From Dictyobacter formicarum (lineage in GTDB: Bacteria; Chloroflexota; Ktedonobacteria; Ktedonobacterales; Ktedonobacteraceae), in the NCBI RefSeq assembly GCF_016587435.1, contig NZ_BNJJ01000031.1:23924-87923 (forward strand): a stretch of DNA of 64,000 bases, given 5' to 3'. A model generated the notes under the pieces. The model was not told the DNA's origin. It worked only from the letters and a program-made list of their open reading frames with translations, and searched no databases. The first letter of the stretch is position 1; every line of letters begins with the position of its first letter. The position numbers and the translations under genes are program-made. This document shows positions 53,480 through 62,910 of the stretch, in pieces.

Positions 53480-54151
53480 ATGGATCGGTCTTTAGTACAA
53501 GGAAATTTAGAAGAAATTCTTGAACCTAATGATTTAGAAGAAATTCTTGAGCCATCTAATGATTTAGAAGAACTTGTAGAAGGGATTGTAGAGCAGGTTA
53601 CTCCCGCGAGACGTGGCCCGAGTTATCATCCCACCCGCTGGAATACTGTAAATCGTGTATTAGACATTATTGACGATGTATCCGGAGGGAAAGCTGACTG
53701 GGTAATGCGTTTTGTCAGTTACATCTTCTTTGGTGGCACGGCCGCCGTGGTGAATCTGGCAATGTTTGCAGGTATGCTCTACATATTGCCTGCCTCAATG
53801 AGTGATTTCTGGCGAACGCTGGTCGCAGGGACGGTGGCATGTGAAGTCTCATTGATTGCCAACTTCATTCCCAACGATTTCTTCACGTTCCGCCACATGC
53901 CTGGCCGTCAACGTTCATGGTTGGCTCGCTGTGGTCGTTTCCATCTCACCTCGTTGGTTGGAAGCCTGTTAACCATCTTAATCCAGCAATTCTTTAGCCA
54001 TGTGGTGCACATTATGCCAATGCTTGCTCAGGCGATAGCGTTGATTCTGGTACTGTTCTATAACTTCTCGTTCCACCATCTCTTTACCTATCGCCATAAA
54101 AAAGCGGTGGTCGAAAAAGTAGCTGTGACAGGGCCAATGAAAAATCTCTAA
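53480..54151 (+). CDS. GtrA-like membrane protein with N-terminal acidic repeats
   Basis: From about residue 75 the protein has four membrane helices of the GtrA family: RFVSYIFFGGTAAVVNLAMFAGM, a second near 112, TSLVGSLLTILIQQFF near 158, and ALILVLFYNFSFHHLFTYRHK at the end, the closing signature of the family. GtrA proteins are thought to help move polyprenyl-phosphate-linked sugars. The N-terminal 40 residues carry three copies of a unit like NDLEEILEP, encoded by near-identical DNA at 53505, 53532 and 53562. The ribosome site (GGAG) is 14 bases from the ATG. Confidence 0.88.
   Translation: MDRSLVQGNLEEILEPNDLEEILEPSNDLEELVEGIVEQVTPARRGPSYHPTRWNTVNRVLDIIDDVSGGKADWVMRFVSYIFFGGTAAVVNLAMFAGMLYILPASMSDFWRTLVAGTVACEVSLIANFIPNDFFTFRHMPGRQRSWLARCGRFHLTSLVGSLLTILIQQFFSHVVHIMPMLAQAIALILVLFYNFSFHHLFTYRHKKAVVEKVAVTGPMKNL
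53505..53580 (+). repeat. In-frame tandem repeat, three units
   Basis: Units start with ATTTAGAAGAA at 53505, 53532 and 53562, giving periods of 27 and 30 bases, both multiples of three. The copies differ little in the first two units, which suggests recent expansion. Confidence 0.75.
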
Positions 54152-54186
54152 TAAAATCAGCTATATTCTGACAATGTTATGAAGAA

Positions 54187-54236
54187 GGGGAGCCGGTCAA
54201 CATATATCTGACCGACTCCCCTCTCTTATTTTTTTC
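54187..54236 (+). terminator. Terminator of the gtrA-like gene
   Basis: GGGGAGCCGGTCA pairs with TGACCGACTCCCC with one mismatch (54187-54199, 54209-54221), followed by a T-run. It may also serve the convergent glgP. Confidence 0.85.
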
Positions 54237-54244
54237 TGGTCCGC

Positions 54245-56800
54245 TTAGGCCCAGCGAATCAAGCCCAGCTCATACTTCTCAGTTAATGAAGGATGCGAAG
54301 GAATGACCCTGATATTATAGGCAATACTACCGCTATCGTCCGGCTTCAACTGGATATCATAGCGATATGAACCGTCGTTTTCACGCTTTACATAGTTCAT
54401 CGGTAGTGAATAGGTTGGGATGGCCATTTCGTCTTTCGTCTCACCATAGACCAGCTCGATGCAAAGATCTTCTGGATTCAGCTCGTTGGCCCGAACCCAG
54501 GCGTGCACATCCAGGCTTTCGCCCAGGCTGAGCTGACCCTCACGGCGACCGTCCACATAGAGCTCCAATCTGCTCCAGGCGCGACTGACTCTTTCCTTCC
54601 ATTCAGCTAACTGGCGCTCTTGCTCGTAGTGGTTCTCTTCAACCCGTATGCTCTGGCGAATCTCAGGCACATAGTAGGTATTCGTATAGTCTTTGACCAT
54701 ACGGCGCATGCTAAACTGGGGCGCGCAGGTGCGGATCGCTTCTTTCATATAGCCTACCCATTTTTGCGGTACGCCATTGCTATCCTGGTCAAAGAAGGCG
54801 GGAATAACCTCGTTTTCGAGGATATGATAGAGCGAGTTGCTATCATCCTCTGCCTGGGCTTCCTGATCATGATAGTCGCGCTCTTCACCAATGGCCCAGC
54901 CGTTTTTGCCATTATAGCCTTCGGCCCACCAGCCATCCAGAATACTACAGTTAGGTTGTCCATTGAGGGCGGCCTTCTGACCGCTGGTTCCGCTGGCTTC
55001 GTAGGGGCGAATAGGATTATTCAGCCAGACATCGGTGCCAGAGACCAGGTAGCGAGCCATATCAATGTCATAATTTTCCAGGAAGATGATCTTACCCTTG
55101 AATCCCTCGCTACGCGATATCTTGTAAATATATTCGATCAAGGCTTTGCCTGGCTCATCGGCTGGATGTGCCTTGCCTGCGAATACGATCTGGACCGGGC
55201 GTTGAGGATCATTCAAGATGCGGCGCAATTTGTCCAAATTGCGGAAGATCAAGGTTGCGCGTTTATAGGTTGCAAAGCGGCGCGCAAAGCCGAAGATCAG
55301 AGCATTGGGATTGAGCATGCCCTCAAATTCTGCCAACTGGCGATCGCCTTCTCCCAGGCGCAAATGCTGCCGCTTCAGACGTTTTGTTGTATACTCGGCC
55401 AGCGCAAGTTTGCGCTGATAATGTGCTTTCCATAGCTCCTGGTCAGGAATCTTTTGAATATGACTATCCCAGAAAGCCTGATCATCAACGTATTTGCCCC
55501 AATCCGGGTTCATGAAGCGCCCATAGAGCTTATTGAGTTCAGGAGCGACCCAGGAGAAGGTATGAACGCCATTGGTGATTGAGCCGATGGGTACTTCAGT
55601 TTTGTCCAGGCCAGGCCAGAGGAACTGCCACATTCTGCGCGACACATCCCCATGCAGCTCACTCACGCCATTATGATGGCCCGTAAGCTTCAGAGCCAGA
55701 ATCGTCATACTAAAGCTTGGTCCCCAGCTTTGATCCTCGCGTGCGATATCCAGGAACTGCTCACGCGACAGTCCTAACTGTCCCCAGTAGGTGTTAAAGT
55801 ATTTATCAACGAGATCAAAGCTAAAGGCATCGTTACCTGCCGGGACCGGCGTATGGGTGGTAAAGAGCGAATTGGTTTTGACAACTTCGCGCGCCTCATT
55901 AAAGGTCAGGCCGGCGGCAACCAGCTCACGGCAACGCTCAAGACTGAGGAAGGCCGCATGTCCTTCATTGAGATGCCACGCGGATGGATCAATTCCAAGA
56001 GCGCGCAATGCACGGACGCCACCGATGCCCAGCACAATTTCCTGCGCGATACGCATCTCATGATCACCGCCATACAGACGGGCAGACAGTTCGCGATCGG
56101 CGGGGGCATTGGGTTGAATATCAGTGTCCATCAGGTAGAGCGGCACACGGCCAACTACCAATTTCCACACCTTGGCATAGATGCGGCGACCGGGCAACTC
56201 CACACTAATGACCACCTCGTTGCCATCGGGCCCAATGGCAGGCACGGCCGGCACCTCAGAAAAATGCAACTTATCGTATGATGCTTCCTGAATCCCCGAT
56301 CGATTAACCTGCTGCGTAAAGTATCCCTGCGGATACAAGAAACCCACGCCCACAAACGGCAGACCCAGATCGCTGGCCTCTTTACAATGGTCCCCAGACA
56401 GGATTCCCAGGCCACCTGAATAGATCGGCAAGGACTCATGTAGTCCAAATTCGGCTGAAAAATATGCAATGGTTTTATTATTCAGTTCAGGATAGGTGGT
56501 AGAGAACCAGGTTTCATTTGGTTGGGGATGGATATAGTGGTCGAAGTCACGAATGACGCTATCATAAAGCTCTAAATACTCACTATTTTGCGCAGCCTGC
56601 TCCAGTGTTTGTGGTTGTACTTTGCTCAGAAAGTGCACCGGATTATGGCTAACCTGTTCCCACAACGCGGGATCGAGAGAACTATAGAGTGTACGTGCCT
56701 CGGGATGCCAGCTCCACCAAACATTATATGCTAATTCATATAAACGGTTTATACGAGCGGGCATAATGGGAAAAACCGTTATGCGACCGTAAACTTTCAC
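54245..56800 (-). CDS. glgP: Alpha-glucan (glycogen/maltodextrin) phosphorylase
   Basis: A GT35 phosphorylase of the TIGR02094 type, 851 residues, releasing glucose-1-phosphate from alpha-1,4-glucan. The N-terminus has the short-form features ELAYNVWWSWHPEARTLY and AYFSAEFGLHESLPIYSGGLGILSGDH near 112. The C-terminal domain has FARRFATYKRA near 513, YDIDMARYLVSGTDVWLNNPIRPYEASGTSGQKAALNG near 575-612, with the PLP lysine in SGQK. The extra C-terminal 130 residues carry a beta-sandwich-like domain. The start is GTG, after AAAGGA. No other glycogen gene is adjacent. Confidence 0.95.
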   Translation of the reverse strand: MKVYGRITVFPIMPARINRLYELAYNVWWSWHPEARTLYSSLDPALWEQVSHNPVHFLSKVQPQTLEQAAQNSEYLELYDSVIRDFDHYIHPQPNETWFSTTYPELNNKTIAYFSAEFGLHESLPIYSGGLGILSGDHCKEASDLGLPFVGVGFLYPQGYFTQQVNRSGIQEASYDKLHFSEVPAVPAIGPDGNEVVISVELPGRRIYAKVWKLVVGRVPLYLMDTDIQPNAPADRELSARLYGGDHEMRIAQEIVLGIGGVRALRALGIDPSAWHLNEGHAAFLSLERCRELVAAGLTFNEAREVVKTNSLFTTHTPVPAGNDAFSFDLVDKYFNTYWGQLGLSREQFLDIAREDQSWGPSFSMTILALKLTGHHNGVSELHGDVSRRMWQFLWPGLDKTEVPIGSITNGVHTFSWVAPELNKLYGRFMNPDWGKYVDDQAFWDSHIQKIPDQELWKAHYQRKLALAEYTTKRLKRQHLRLGEGDRQLAEFEGMLNPNALIFGFARRFATYKRATLIFRNLDKLRRILNDPQRPVQIVFAGKAHPADEPGKALIEYIYKISRSEGFKGKIIFLENYDIDMARYLVSGTDVWLNNPIRPYEASGTSGQKAALNGQPNCSILDGWWAEGYNGKNGWAIGEERDYHDQEAQAEDDSNSLYHILENEVIPAFFDQDSNGVPQKWVGYMKEAIRTCAPQFSMRRMVKDYTNTYYVPEIRQSIRVEENHYEQERQLAEWKERVSRAWSRLELYVDGRREGQLSLGESLDVHAWVRANELNPEDLCIELVYGETKDEMAIPTYSLPMNYVKRENDGSYRYDIQLKPDDSGSIAYNIRVIPSHPSLTEKYELGLIRWA

Positions 56801-57000
56801 TCGTTTTTAATCCTTTCTTGGCTGCTATTTTAGAGTATAGTTTTTTCATGCTACAAATCTAAATTGGTTGCATCAAAGTGAAATTTCTTAGTATCAGTAT
56901 ATCTTTTTTCAGAAACTCGAGCAATGTCGCTCTGTTGTTTTTCGTCATTATTTGACATATACTGAGAAGGGTTAGAGTCTGCGAGAAGGAGAGGGATACC

Positions 57001-57522
57001 GTGGTAAGGAAGCCTATTCCCGTGCGCCTGGAAGGACGAGGTCGTTTTATTGGTGGCTTGCTCCTTGGTGTTGGTCTGTTCTGGTTGCTCTGGCTTCTCT
57101 TTTTTCATCCAGCAGCAGTGCCAGTCATTTCCCACTGGTCAATGTCAGATGTGGCATCTCCGCCACTGCCAGCTGCGGTTTTGCAATCCACGCCTCTTGC
57201 GGCCGCGGGCATCGCGCTGCGCACGCCTAATAACTCTCCATCAATCAGCCAATTGCAGGCGCTACAGCTGGCCACGCAGGCCGAGCCAGATGCAACAGGC
57301 GGAGCAAAAAAAATCGACACCTATTACGTATTGCTTGCATACACCGCCACGGCCCACAATCAGAACAGTGCTTCCTTCAGCAACCTGCCAGTCTGGCTCA
57401 TCTGGTTCCAACAGGTATCCCAGCCTCCAACTAATGTTGCCCTGTCAACTCAGCCGCCTCAGGACCTCTACCTGTTTATAAATGCTCAGACCGGGCAGGT
57501 AGAACTGACGGTGTGGGCATAA
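57001..57522 (+). CDS. Hypothetical protein with one membrane helix
   Basis: The 173-residue protein has a basic start, one membrane helix at about 16-38 (FIGGLLLGVGLFWLLWLLFF) and an outer domain with a Pro/Ser/Ala-rich linker and a beta-rich end (YYVLLAYTA..., LYLFINAQTGQVEL). That last segment recalls PepSY-like or DUF-type secreted domains, but I would not assign it. GTG 57001 follows AAGGAGAGGG. It is divergent from glgP. Confidence 0.7.
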   Translation: MVRKPIPVRLEGRGRFIGGLLLGVGLFWLLWLLFFHPAAVPVISHWSMSDVASPPLPAAVLQSTPLAAAGIALRTPNNSPSISQLQALQLATQAEPDATGGAKKIDTYYVLLAYTATAHNQNSASFSNLPVWLIWFQQVSQPPTNVALSTQPPQDLYLFINAQTGQVELTVWA

Positions 57523-57527
57523 AAAAG

Positions 57528-57578
57528 CTGGCACTGCACATGACTGTTAATGTGGTATGGTTTGTGCCAGTTTTTTAC
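57528..57578. terminator. Bidirectional terminator
   Basis: CTGGCAC (57528-57534) pairs with GTGCCAG (57564-57570), with six A before and six T after. It lies between two convergent genes. Confidence 0.75.
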
Positions 57579-57625
57579 TTACTGTGAGGATGAACGGCAT
57601 GCCAGCGCCCGGTTAGGACGTCTGG

Positions 57626-58315
57626 CTACTCTTCATGCATCTTAATCCACCCATGGCGCAAGGCATGCACTACCGCAGCTGTACGATCATTGACGGACAA
57701 TTTTTTCAGAATCGACGTGATATGGTTTTTCACCGTCTGATCACTAATTTTCAGTGACTTAGCAATCTCTTTATTGCTATTTCCGCGGGCAATATAATCG
57801 AGAATCTCAACCTCGCGACTGGAAAGTGGGGAATAGAGATCCTTCTGCTCGCTCTCTTCTTCTTCCACCGTCAATTCGCGGAAAGACTTGAGGACGCGGC
57901 TCGCAAGTTGCGGTTTGGCAAGCACATCATCGCGAATCAGATACTCGCCATGGCTCACCTTCCGAACTGTATCCATCAACTCATCGGCGGTAATATTGCG
58001 CGTGGTATAGGCAGCGGCACCAACCTTAATAGACTGAAATAAGCGCTCTTCATCTTCTGATGGTGTGAGAACAATGATTGCCAGGCGTGGCGACGAATGC
58101 CGCATCTGTCGTGCAATTTCCAACGGATCAGAGGCCGTCAGTCCAGCGTCGATGAGGGCTACATCGGGGTTGCACGTACGAGCTATTTCGAGTACATCAG
58201 CTGCATCTGTCGACTCTCCAACAATTTCGCAGTCTCCCATTCGTTGCAAGGTAGCGCGAATACCCTCACGGAAGAGGGGCTGCTCATCAATAATGATGAC
58301 ACGTATCGTTTCCAT
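57626..58315 (-). CDS. Orphan NarL/LuxR-type response regulator
   Basis: The 229-residue protein has a receiver domain (1-120) and a LuxR-type helix-turn-helix (165-225, LSSREVEILDYIARGNSNKEIAKSL, TVKNHITSILKKL). The acidic pair is in IIIDEQP, the phospho-acceptor Asp in VALIDAGL near 56 and the switch Thr in VLTPSE near 84. The conserved lysine after the fifth strand is replaced by Arg (AYTTRN), so phospho-signalling may be altered. A 20-residue acidic linker separates the domains. No histidine kinase gene is adjacent. Confidence 0.9.
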   Translation of the reverse strand: METIRVIIIDEQPLFREGIRATLQRMGDCEIVGESTDAADVLEIARTCNPDVALIDAGLTASDPLEIARQMRHSSPRLAIIVLTPSEDEERLFQSIKVGAAAYTTRNITADELMDTVRKVSHGEYLIRDDVLAKPQLASRVLKSFRELTVEEEESEQKDLYSPLSSREVEILDYIARGNSNKEIAKSLKISDQTVKNHITSILKKLSVNDRTAAVVHALRHGWIKMHEE

Positions 58316-58383
58316 GTAATCCCTTCATAGAAGAGAACGGACAGCGCAAAGGCCCATGCAGCACTGCCTGCACTCTTTTCTGT

Positions 58384-58779
58384 TTAATTGAACTCCCAAG
58401 GTAAGATGTGGACGCCCCTTGCAATATCAAGGGACTGGTAGACCTTATAACTTTGCCCATTATACACATTAATGTTGTGAGCGTCTATAAGATGGCAGGC
58501 CATTTCATGGACCTTTCTAGGAGTTTCTACCCCATAGCGTTGGCCTTCTTTTAGTACTTTCAGGTATACCTTGATTGTATTAGATTGTGTCAAGTCCCGC
58601 TTATCTTGTATTTCAAGCAATAAAGTATTTAGCAGCACCGCTGCGTTGGTACAAAAATTGCGCACGGCGCAATTTTTGTACCAATGACTAAAACTTTGAG
58701 CTTCCAATGGTGTGTGAACACATGCAGAGATAATACGGCCATCATGGAAGATATGCACTCTCTTAGTCGCTTGCCCCAT
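58384..58779 (-). CDS. Hypothetical protein, 131 residues
   Basis: This frame lies directly after the mglA terminator on the minus strand. From ATG 58779 it reads MGQATKRVHIFHDGRIISACVH and ends VHILPWEFN. It has no recognisable domain; the C-terminal half is alpha/beta-like (IKVYLKVLKEGQRYGVETPRK). No good ribosome site precedes the ATG, and a GTG six codons in is an alternative. The gene contains an 18-bp perfect palindrome at 58646-58684 that encodes residues near 32-44, which is odd for coding DNA. The assignment is uncertain. Confidence 0.4.
   Translation of the reverse strand: MGQATKRVHIFHDGRIISACVHTPLEAQSFSHWYKNCAVRNFCTNAAVLLNTLLLEIQDKRDLTQSNTIKVYLKVLKEGQRYGVETPRKVHEMACHLIDAHNINVYNGQSYKVYQSLDIARGVHILPWEFN
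58646..58684. repeat. Perfect 18-bp hairpin inside a putative CDS
   Basis: Arms 58646-58663 and 58667-58684 pair perfectly around ACG. The apex ATTGCGC-ACG-GCGCAAT is of the same kind as in the hairpins at 15514 and 23109. Confidence 0.75.
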
Positions 58780-58790
58780 GGTATAGCAGG

Positions 58791-58820
58791 TAAAAGAAAA
58801 AGCGCTCCCTGGGGAGCGCT
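58791..58820 (-). terminator. Terminator of mglA
   Basis: AGCGCTCC (58801-58808) pairs with GGAGCGCT (58813-58820). On the minus strand it is followed by TTTTTCTTTT. Confidence 0.85.
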
Positions 58821-58843
58821 CACCTGTACTGAAAAGAGTAAAT

Positions 58844-59428
58844 CTAGATGCGTTCAAGCTTGCGTAACGTGGAGTTAATACCAACACGCAGGCTTTCAAT
58901 CACACCTTTACCCGTTACTGCCACCGCCTCAAAGCTGGGTACGCGATACGGATTTAAGTATTTTTCTAACACAGATACCGGCAACGTATCCTGCAAGTCG
59001 CGTTTATTCCATTGCATAACCAGCGGGAAGTTCGCCGTATCTTTATTCATGCGGCGCAACTGTTCCTGCAGCTCATTCCAACATTCGATATTCTCTTGTA
59101 ACTTGCTGGCCTGCGAATCGGCCACAAAAATCACGCAATCGGCACCCTTGAGCACTGAAATACGTGTTTGTTGGTAAAGAATCTGACCAGGAACAGTATA
59201 GAGTTGAAAGCGAATGTTAAAACCGTGGATTTTTCCCAGTTCTAGCGGCAGCAGATCGAAGTATAATGTACGCTCTGTTTCAGTATCGATTGAGACCATC
59301 TCTCCTACGTCGTGTGGATTCACTGCCTGGTGTATATAGTGTAAATTTGTCGTTTTGCCGCAAAGACCAATTCCATAATAGACAATTTTACAATTAATCT
59401 CGCGTTTCGCCATATTAATTAGAGACAT
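58844..59428 (-). CDS. mglA: MglA-like small Ras-family GTPase
   Basis: The 194-residue GTPase has G1 GIGLCGKTTN near residue 19, a switch I region with the D-T-E-T segment (SIDTETERTLYFD), G3 TVPGQILY near 78 and G4 NKRD near 140. The full layout matches MglA-type GTPases (family: GPGLCGKTTNL, FFDFLP, TVPGQVFY, NKRDL), which act as polarity switches in motility and in other signalling. A MglB/roadblock partner is not in the window. DUF4388 proteins such as the one at 456 are often linked to this family. GGAGAG lies 8 bases before ATG 59428. Confidence 0.93.
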   Translation of the reverse strand: MSLINMAKREINCKIVYYGIGLCGKTTNLHYIHQAVNPHDVGEMVSIDTETERTLYFDLLPLELGKIHGFNIRFQLYTVPGQILYQQTRISVLKGADCVIFVADSQASKLQENIECWNELQEQLRRMNKDTANFPLVMQWNKRDLQDTLPVSVLEKYLNPYRVPSFEAVAVTGKGVIESLRVGINSTLRKLERI

Positions 59429-59977
59429 ACGTAACGCTCTCCTGCCCGCTCTCTATATATGCGCATCTACCTGCACGCCTGTAAGTTTAAACTATACTAC
59501 TTCTTTCCTGCGACAGTATACATTATTCTCAGATTGGCTGCAACAGCGTTTTTGTGCTGCGCCTTCCCCTGCTGCCTGGCGTTATCCAGCTGCTACTGTC
59601 ACTTATTTTGACGATTCCTCTTTTTACTCGAGTCACACTAAATCCCCTGGATGTTAGCAACCTATCATCCATTGATTTCGTCGTGAGCCTATTACGAGAA
59701 GGCGAATGATTCTTATTATCAGCAAACGTTTGAAATCAGCAAATTAGCCCTGTTAAATTAGCCAATATTTCCTATGTTTTTCGTTAGCGTTACCGTTTCG
59801 TGGGGTGTGGGAGCACTGTGTTAAAATAAAAGGCGATACCTCTGGTTTTTTTAGCGCAACGAGAGTAGCTGTGCTTTGGCATTGACGAAAGAAAGATAAA
59901 GGACTAGACTTACGACAAAATGAGGCTACTCTGCTGTAAATATAGTTACACGATAGAAATAAAGTGAGAATACGCAC
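59429..59977. other. Spacer between mglA and gatB
   Basis: No gene is seen. One inverted pair AGAGTAGC (59862-59869) and GCTACTCT (59925-59932) brackets about 55 bases upstream of gatB. No clear promoter pair is found. Confidence 0.45.
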
Positions 59978-61465
59978 ATGACGACAACTGCATATACTCC
60001 GATCGATACAGATTTTGAGGTCGTTATCGGACTTGAGGTGCATTCGCAGCTGCTGACCAGGAGCAAGATGTTCTGCTCTTGCAGTACCAGTTATGCGAAC
60101 GCGGCCCCCAATACCCATGTGTGCCCGGTGTGTATGGGAATGCCCGGCGTGTTACCGGTCATCAATCAGGAAGCGGTAAAGTATACCATTATGACCGCGC
60201 TGGCTTTGAATTGTGCCATCCCAGAATATTCAAAGTTTGACCGCAAAAGCTACCATTATCCAGACCTGATGAAAGGTTATCAGATTTCGCAATATGATAT
60301 TCCGCTCAGCAGCAATGGCTATCTGACTATTGAGTACAATGGGCAGGAGCGTCGAATTGGCATTACCCGCGTGCACCTGGAAGAGGATACGGCTCGCTCG
60401 CTGCACCGTCAGGGTTATACCTTGATCGATATTAACCGTGCCGGTACCCCATTGATGGAAATTGTGAGCGAACCCGATATGCGTTCCCCGGAGGAAGCGC
60501 GCCTCTATATGCAGAAGTTGCGTGAAATACTGATCTACATCGGCGTATCTTCTGGACGGATGGAAGAGGGTAGCTTACGCTGTGATGCCAACATTTCGGT
60601 TCGCCCGCGAGGCCAGCAAAAACTGGGCGTGAAGACCGAGATTAAAAACATGAACAGTTTCCGCTCAGTTGAGCGGGCCCTGGAATATGAGGCGCGGCGC
60701 CAGATCGAGGTTATCCGCAACGGCGGCACTATTCGACAGGAGACACGAGGTTGGATCGAGACCAAAGGTATTACCGTTACGCAGCGTGTCAAAGAGAAGG
60801 CCGATGATTATCGCTACTTCCCCGAGCCCGATTTACCGCCATTGATTATCAGTCGCTCATCGGTAGAAGAGATTCGCGCACAGCTATCTGAATTGCCAGA
60901 CGAACGTCGCGCTCGCTATGTGAAGGAATATGGTATCTCTGCGCAGGATGCCAACGTGCTGACCGAAGATAAAGCTCTCGGCGATTACTTTGAGCAAGTC
61001 GTATCTTCATCGCCGGTAAAGGATCACCGGGCACGGGCAAAAGCTGCCAGCAACTGGGTATTGAGCGAGGTTGGGCGTCTGTTAAAGGCCAACTCTATCG
61101 CCGTGCAGGACGCACCTTTGAAACCAGCTGCAGTGGCAAATCTGTTAGATTTACTTGACAGAGAACGTATTACTGGTAAACAAGCGAAAGATATATTGGA
61201 TGAGGCTTTTGCCAGTGGCGAAATGCCCGAAGCTATTGTTGAGCGCAAAGGCATCAAGCCTCCAATCAGTGATCTTGGAACACTCGAGCGCATCATTGAA
61301 GATGTGATCGCGAATAACCAGAAGGCCGCCACCGACTATCGCAACGGCAAAGTTAACGCCATTCAGATGTTAATTGGCCAGGTGATGAAACAAACGCGTG
61401 GTCAGGCAAAAATTGATGTTGTAAGGCCACTCTTACAGCAGAAATTAGAAGAGACGCAGGGGTAA
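59978..61465 (+). CDS. gatB: Aspartyl/glutamyl-tRNA amidotransferase subunit B
   Basis: GatB is the kinase/transamidase subunit of GatCAB, which turns mischarged Glu-tRNA-Gln or Asp-tRNA-Asn into the amide form. The cradle domain begins [15 protein letters not shown], with zinc-type cysteine pairs CSC near 28 and CPVCMGMPG near 44. [19 protein letters not shown] near 84 and EDTARSLH near 127 form the Mg/ATP site. The C-terminal YqeY-like tail ([16 protein letters not shown]...) completes it. The length of 495 residues is usual. gatA and gatC are not adjacent. Confidence 0.97.
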   Translation: MTTTAYTPIDTDFEVVIGLEVHSQLLTRSKMFCSCSTSYANAAPNTHVCPVCMGMPGVLPVINQEAVKYTIMTALALNCAIPEYSKFDRKSYHYPDLMKGYQISQYDIPLSSNGYLTIEYNGQERRIGITRVHLEEDTARSLHRQGYTLIDINRAGTPLMEIVSEPDMRSPEEARLYMQKLREILIYIGVSSGRMEEGSLRCDANISVRPRGQQKLGVKTEIKNMNSFRSVERALEYEARRQIEVIRNGGTIRQETRGWIETKGITVTQRVKEKADDYRYFPEPDLPPLIISRSSVEEIRAQLSELPDERRARYVKEYGISAQDANVLTEDKALGDYFEQVVSSSPVKDHRARAKAASNWVLSEVGRLLKANSIAVQDAPLKPAAVANLLDLLDRERITGKQAKDILDEAFASGEMPEAIVERKGIKPPISDLGTLERIIEDVIANNQKAATDYRNGKVNAIQMLIGQVMKQTRGQAKIDVVRPLLQQKLEETQG

Positions 61466-61546
61466 CATCCCCTGCGCTCGCAGACACGGCCAGGGACGCA
61501 TGACAATCAAGCCAGGACAATGAAGTTTTGCATCAAAGGAGAGATC

Positions 61547-62794
61547 ATGCAGCAGTTTAACCCTTATGATATGGCTGTTCAGCAATTTGAGTTGGCCGCG
61601 GATAGACTAGAACTTTCGGAAGATATGCGGGAGATTTTGCGCAAGCCAAAACGCGAGCTCATCGTGAATTTTCCGGTACGGTTAGACTGCGGTCGTATCA
61701 AAACAATGACCGGCTACCGCGTCCAACACAACGTCAATCGAGGTCCTGCCAAAGGCGGAATTCGCTATGGCCCTGATGTCACGCTGGATGAAATAAAAGC
61801 GCTGGCGATGTGGATGACGTGGAAATGCGCGGTGGTCGGAATTCCTTACGGAGGCGCCAAAGGCGGCGTCATCTGTGATCCCAAGAATATGACCGCCAGC
61901 GAACTGGAACGTCTGACGCGCCGTTTCACCACTGAGATCTCCATCATTATTGGTCCGCATAGCGATATACCGGCACCAGACGTCAATACCAATTCTCAAG
62001 TCATGGCCTGGATGATGGACACCTATTCCATGCATGAGGGATTCTCCATCCCTGCCGTTGTCACCGGCAAACCTCTCTCCATCGGGGGGAGTGAAGGCCG
62101 CAATGAAGCCACCGCTACCGGCGTCCTCTTCACGACACGCCGCGCTGCCCTGCGGATCGGCATGCCCCTTAAAGGGGCTCGCGTAAGCATCCAGGGGTTT
62201 GGTAACGTGGGCAGCATTGCCGCGCGCTTGTTTCATAACGAAGGCTGTAAGATCGTCGCCGTCAGTGATACCAATGGTGGCCTGTATAATGAGGATGGCC
62301 TGGACCCGGCAATGGTGCAGCGTCACAAATTGGAACATGGCACAGTCGCAACCTATCCCCGTGGTCAGCGGATTAGAGCCATGGATGTACTCGAAGTGCC
62401 CTGTGATATTCTCATTCCCGCGGCCACTGAAGGTTTGATCACCGAGTATAACGCCGAGAAGATCCAGGCACGCATTGTGTCTGAAGCGGCCAACGGACCA
62501 ACCACGCCAGCCGCTGATGCTATCCTCTTCCAAAAAGGATGCCTGGTCATTCCAGATATTCTGGCCAGTGCAGGCGGAGTCACCGTCAGCTACTTTGAAT
62601 GGGTGCAAGATCTGCAGAGTTTGTTCTGGGATAATGAAGATATTACTCATCGCCTGGAAGTGATTATGAATAAGGCCTTTGATGCCGTGGCCAATAAAGC
62701 GGATCATTATCACTGCGATTTACGCCTGGGAGCAAATATGCTGGCCATCTCACGAGTAGCCGAAGCCACCCAGGTGCGTGGTATATATCCGTAA
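61547..62794 (+). CDS. gdhA: Glutamate dehydrogenase (Glu/Leu/Phe/Val family)
   Basis: The 415-residue, short-form hexameric type interconverts glutamate and 2-oxoglutarate. TGYRVQHNVNRGPAKGGIRY near 48 and WMTWKCAVVGIPYGGAKGGV near 88 carry the substrate and catalytic lysines. PAPDVNTNSQVMAWMMD near 146 holds the catalytic Asp. The Rossmann start is VSIQGFGNVGSIAARL near 210. SEAANGPTTPAAD near 310 follows. ATG 61547 with AAAGGAG 6 bases upstream is preferred to ATG 61520. A perfect terminator follows. Confidence 0.96.
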   Translation: MQQFNPYDMAVQQFELAADRLELSEDMREILRKPKRELIVNFPVRLDCGRIKTMTGYRVQHNVNRGPAKGGIRYGPDVTLDEIKALAMWMTWKCAVVGIPYGGAKGGVICDPKNMTASELERLTRRFTTEISIIIGPHSDIPAPDVNTNSQVMAWMMDTYSMHEGFSIPAVVTGKPLSIGGSEGRNEATATGVLFTTRRAALRIGMPLKGARVSIQGFGNVGSIAARLFHNEGCKIVAVSDTNGGLYNEDGLDPAMVQRHKLEHGTVATYPRGQRIRAMDVLEVPCDILIPAATEGLITEYNAEKIQARIVSEAANGPTTPAADAILFQKGCLVIPDILASAGGVTVSYFEWVQDLQSLFWDNEDITHRLEVIMNKAFDAVANKADHYHCDLRLGANMLAISRVAEATQVRGIYP

Positions 62795-62841
62795 ATCTCT
62801 ATTCATATGCTTGTTTACAGTGAGAGCTGCGGTAGATACAT

Positions 62842-62882
62842 ATAAAGCAAGCGACTGCAGATTTTGCAGTCGCTTGCTTTAT
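62842..62882. terminator. Perfect 18-bp terminator
   Basis: Arms 62842-62859 and 62865-62882 pair perfectly, with T-rich sequence after. It serves gdhA and the convergent acidic-protein gene. Confidence 0.85.
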
Positions 62883-62910
62883 ACTATTTTTTGATATGGA
62901 CTAAAAAGGC

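Noticed and set aside
53505..53580. CRISPR-like repeat
   Set aside because: The short tandem units are in frame, have no spacers, and encode a peptide repeat.
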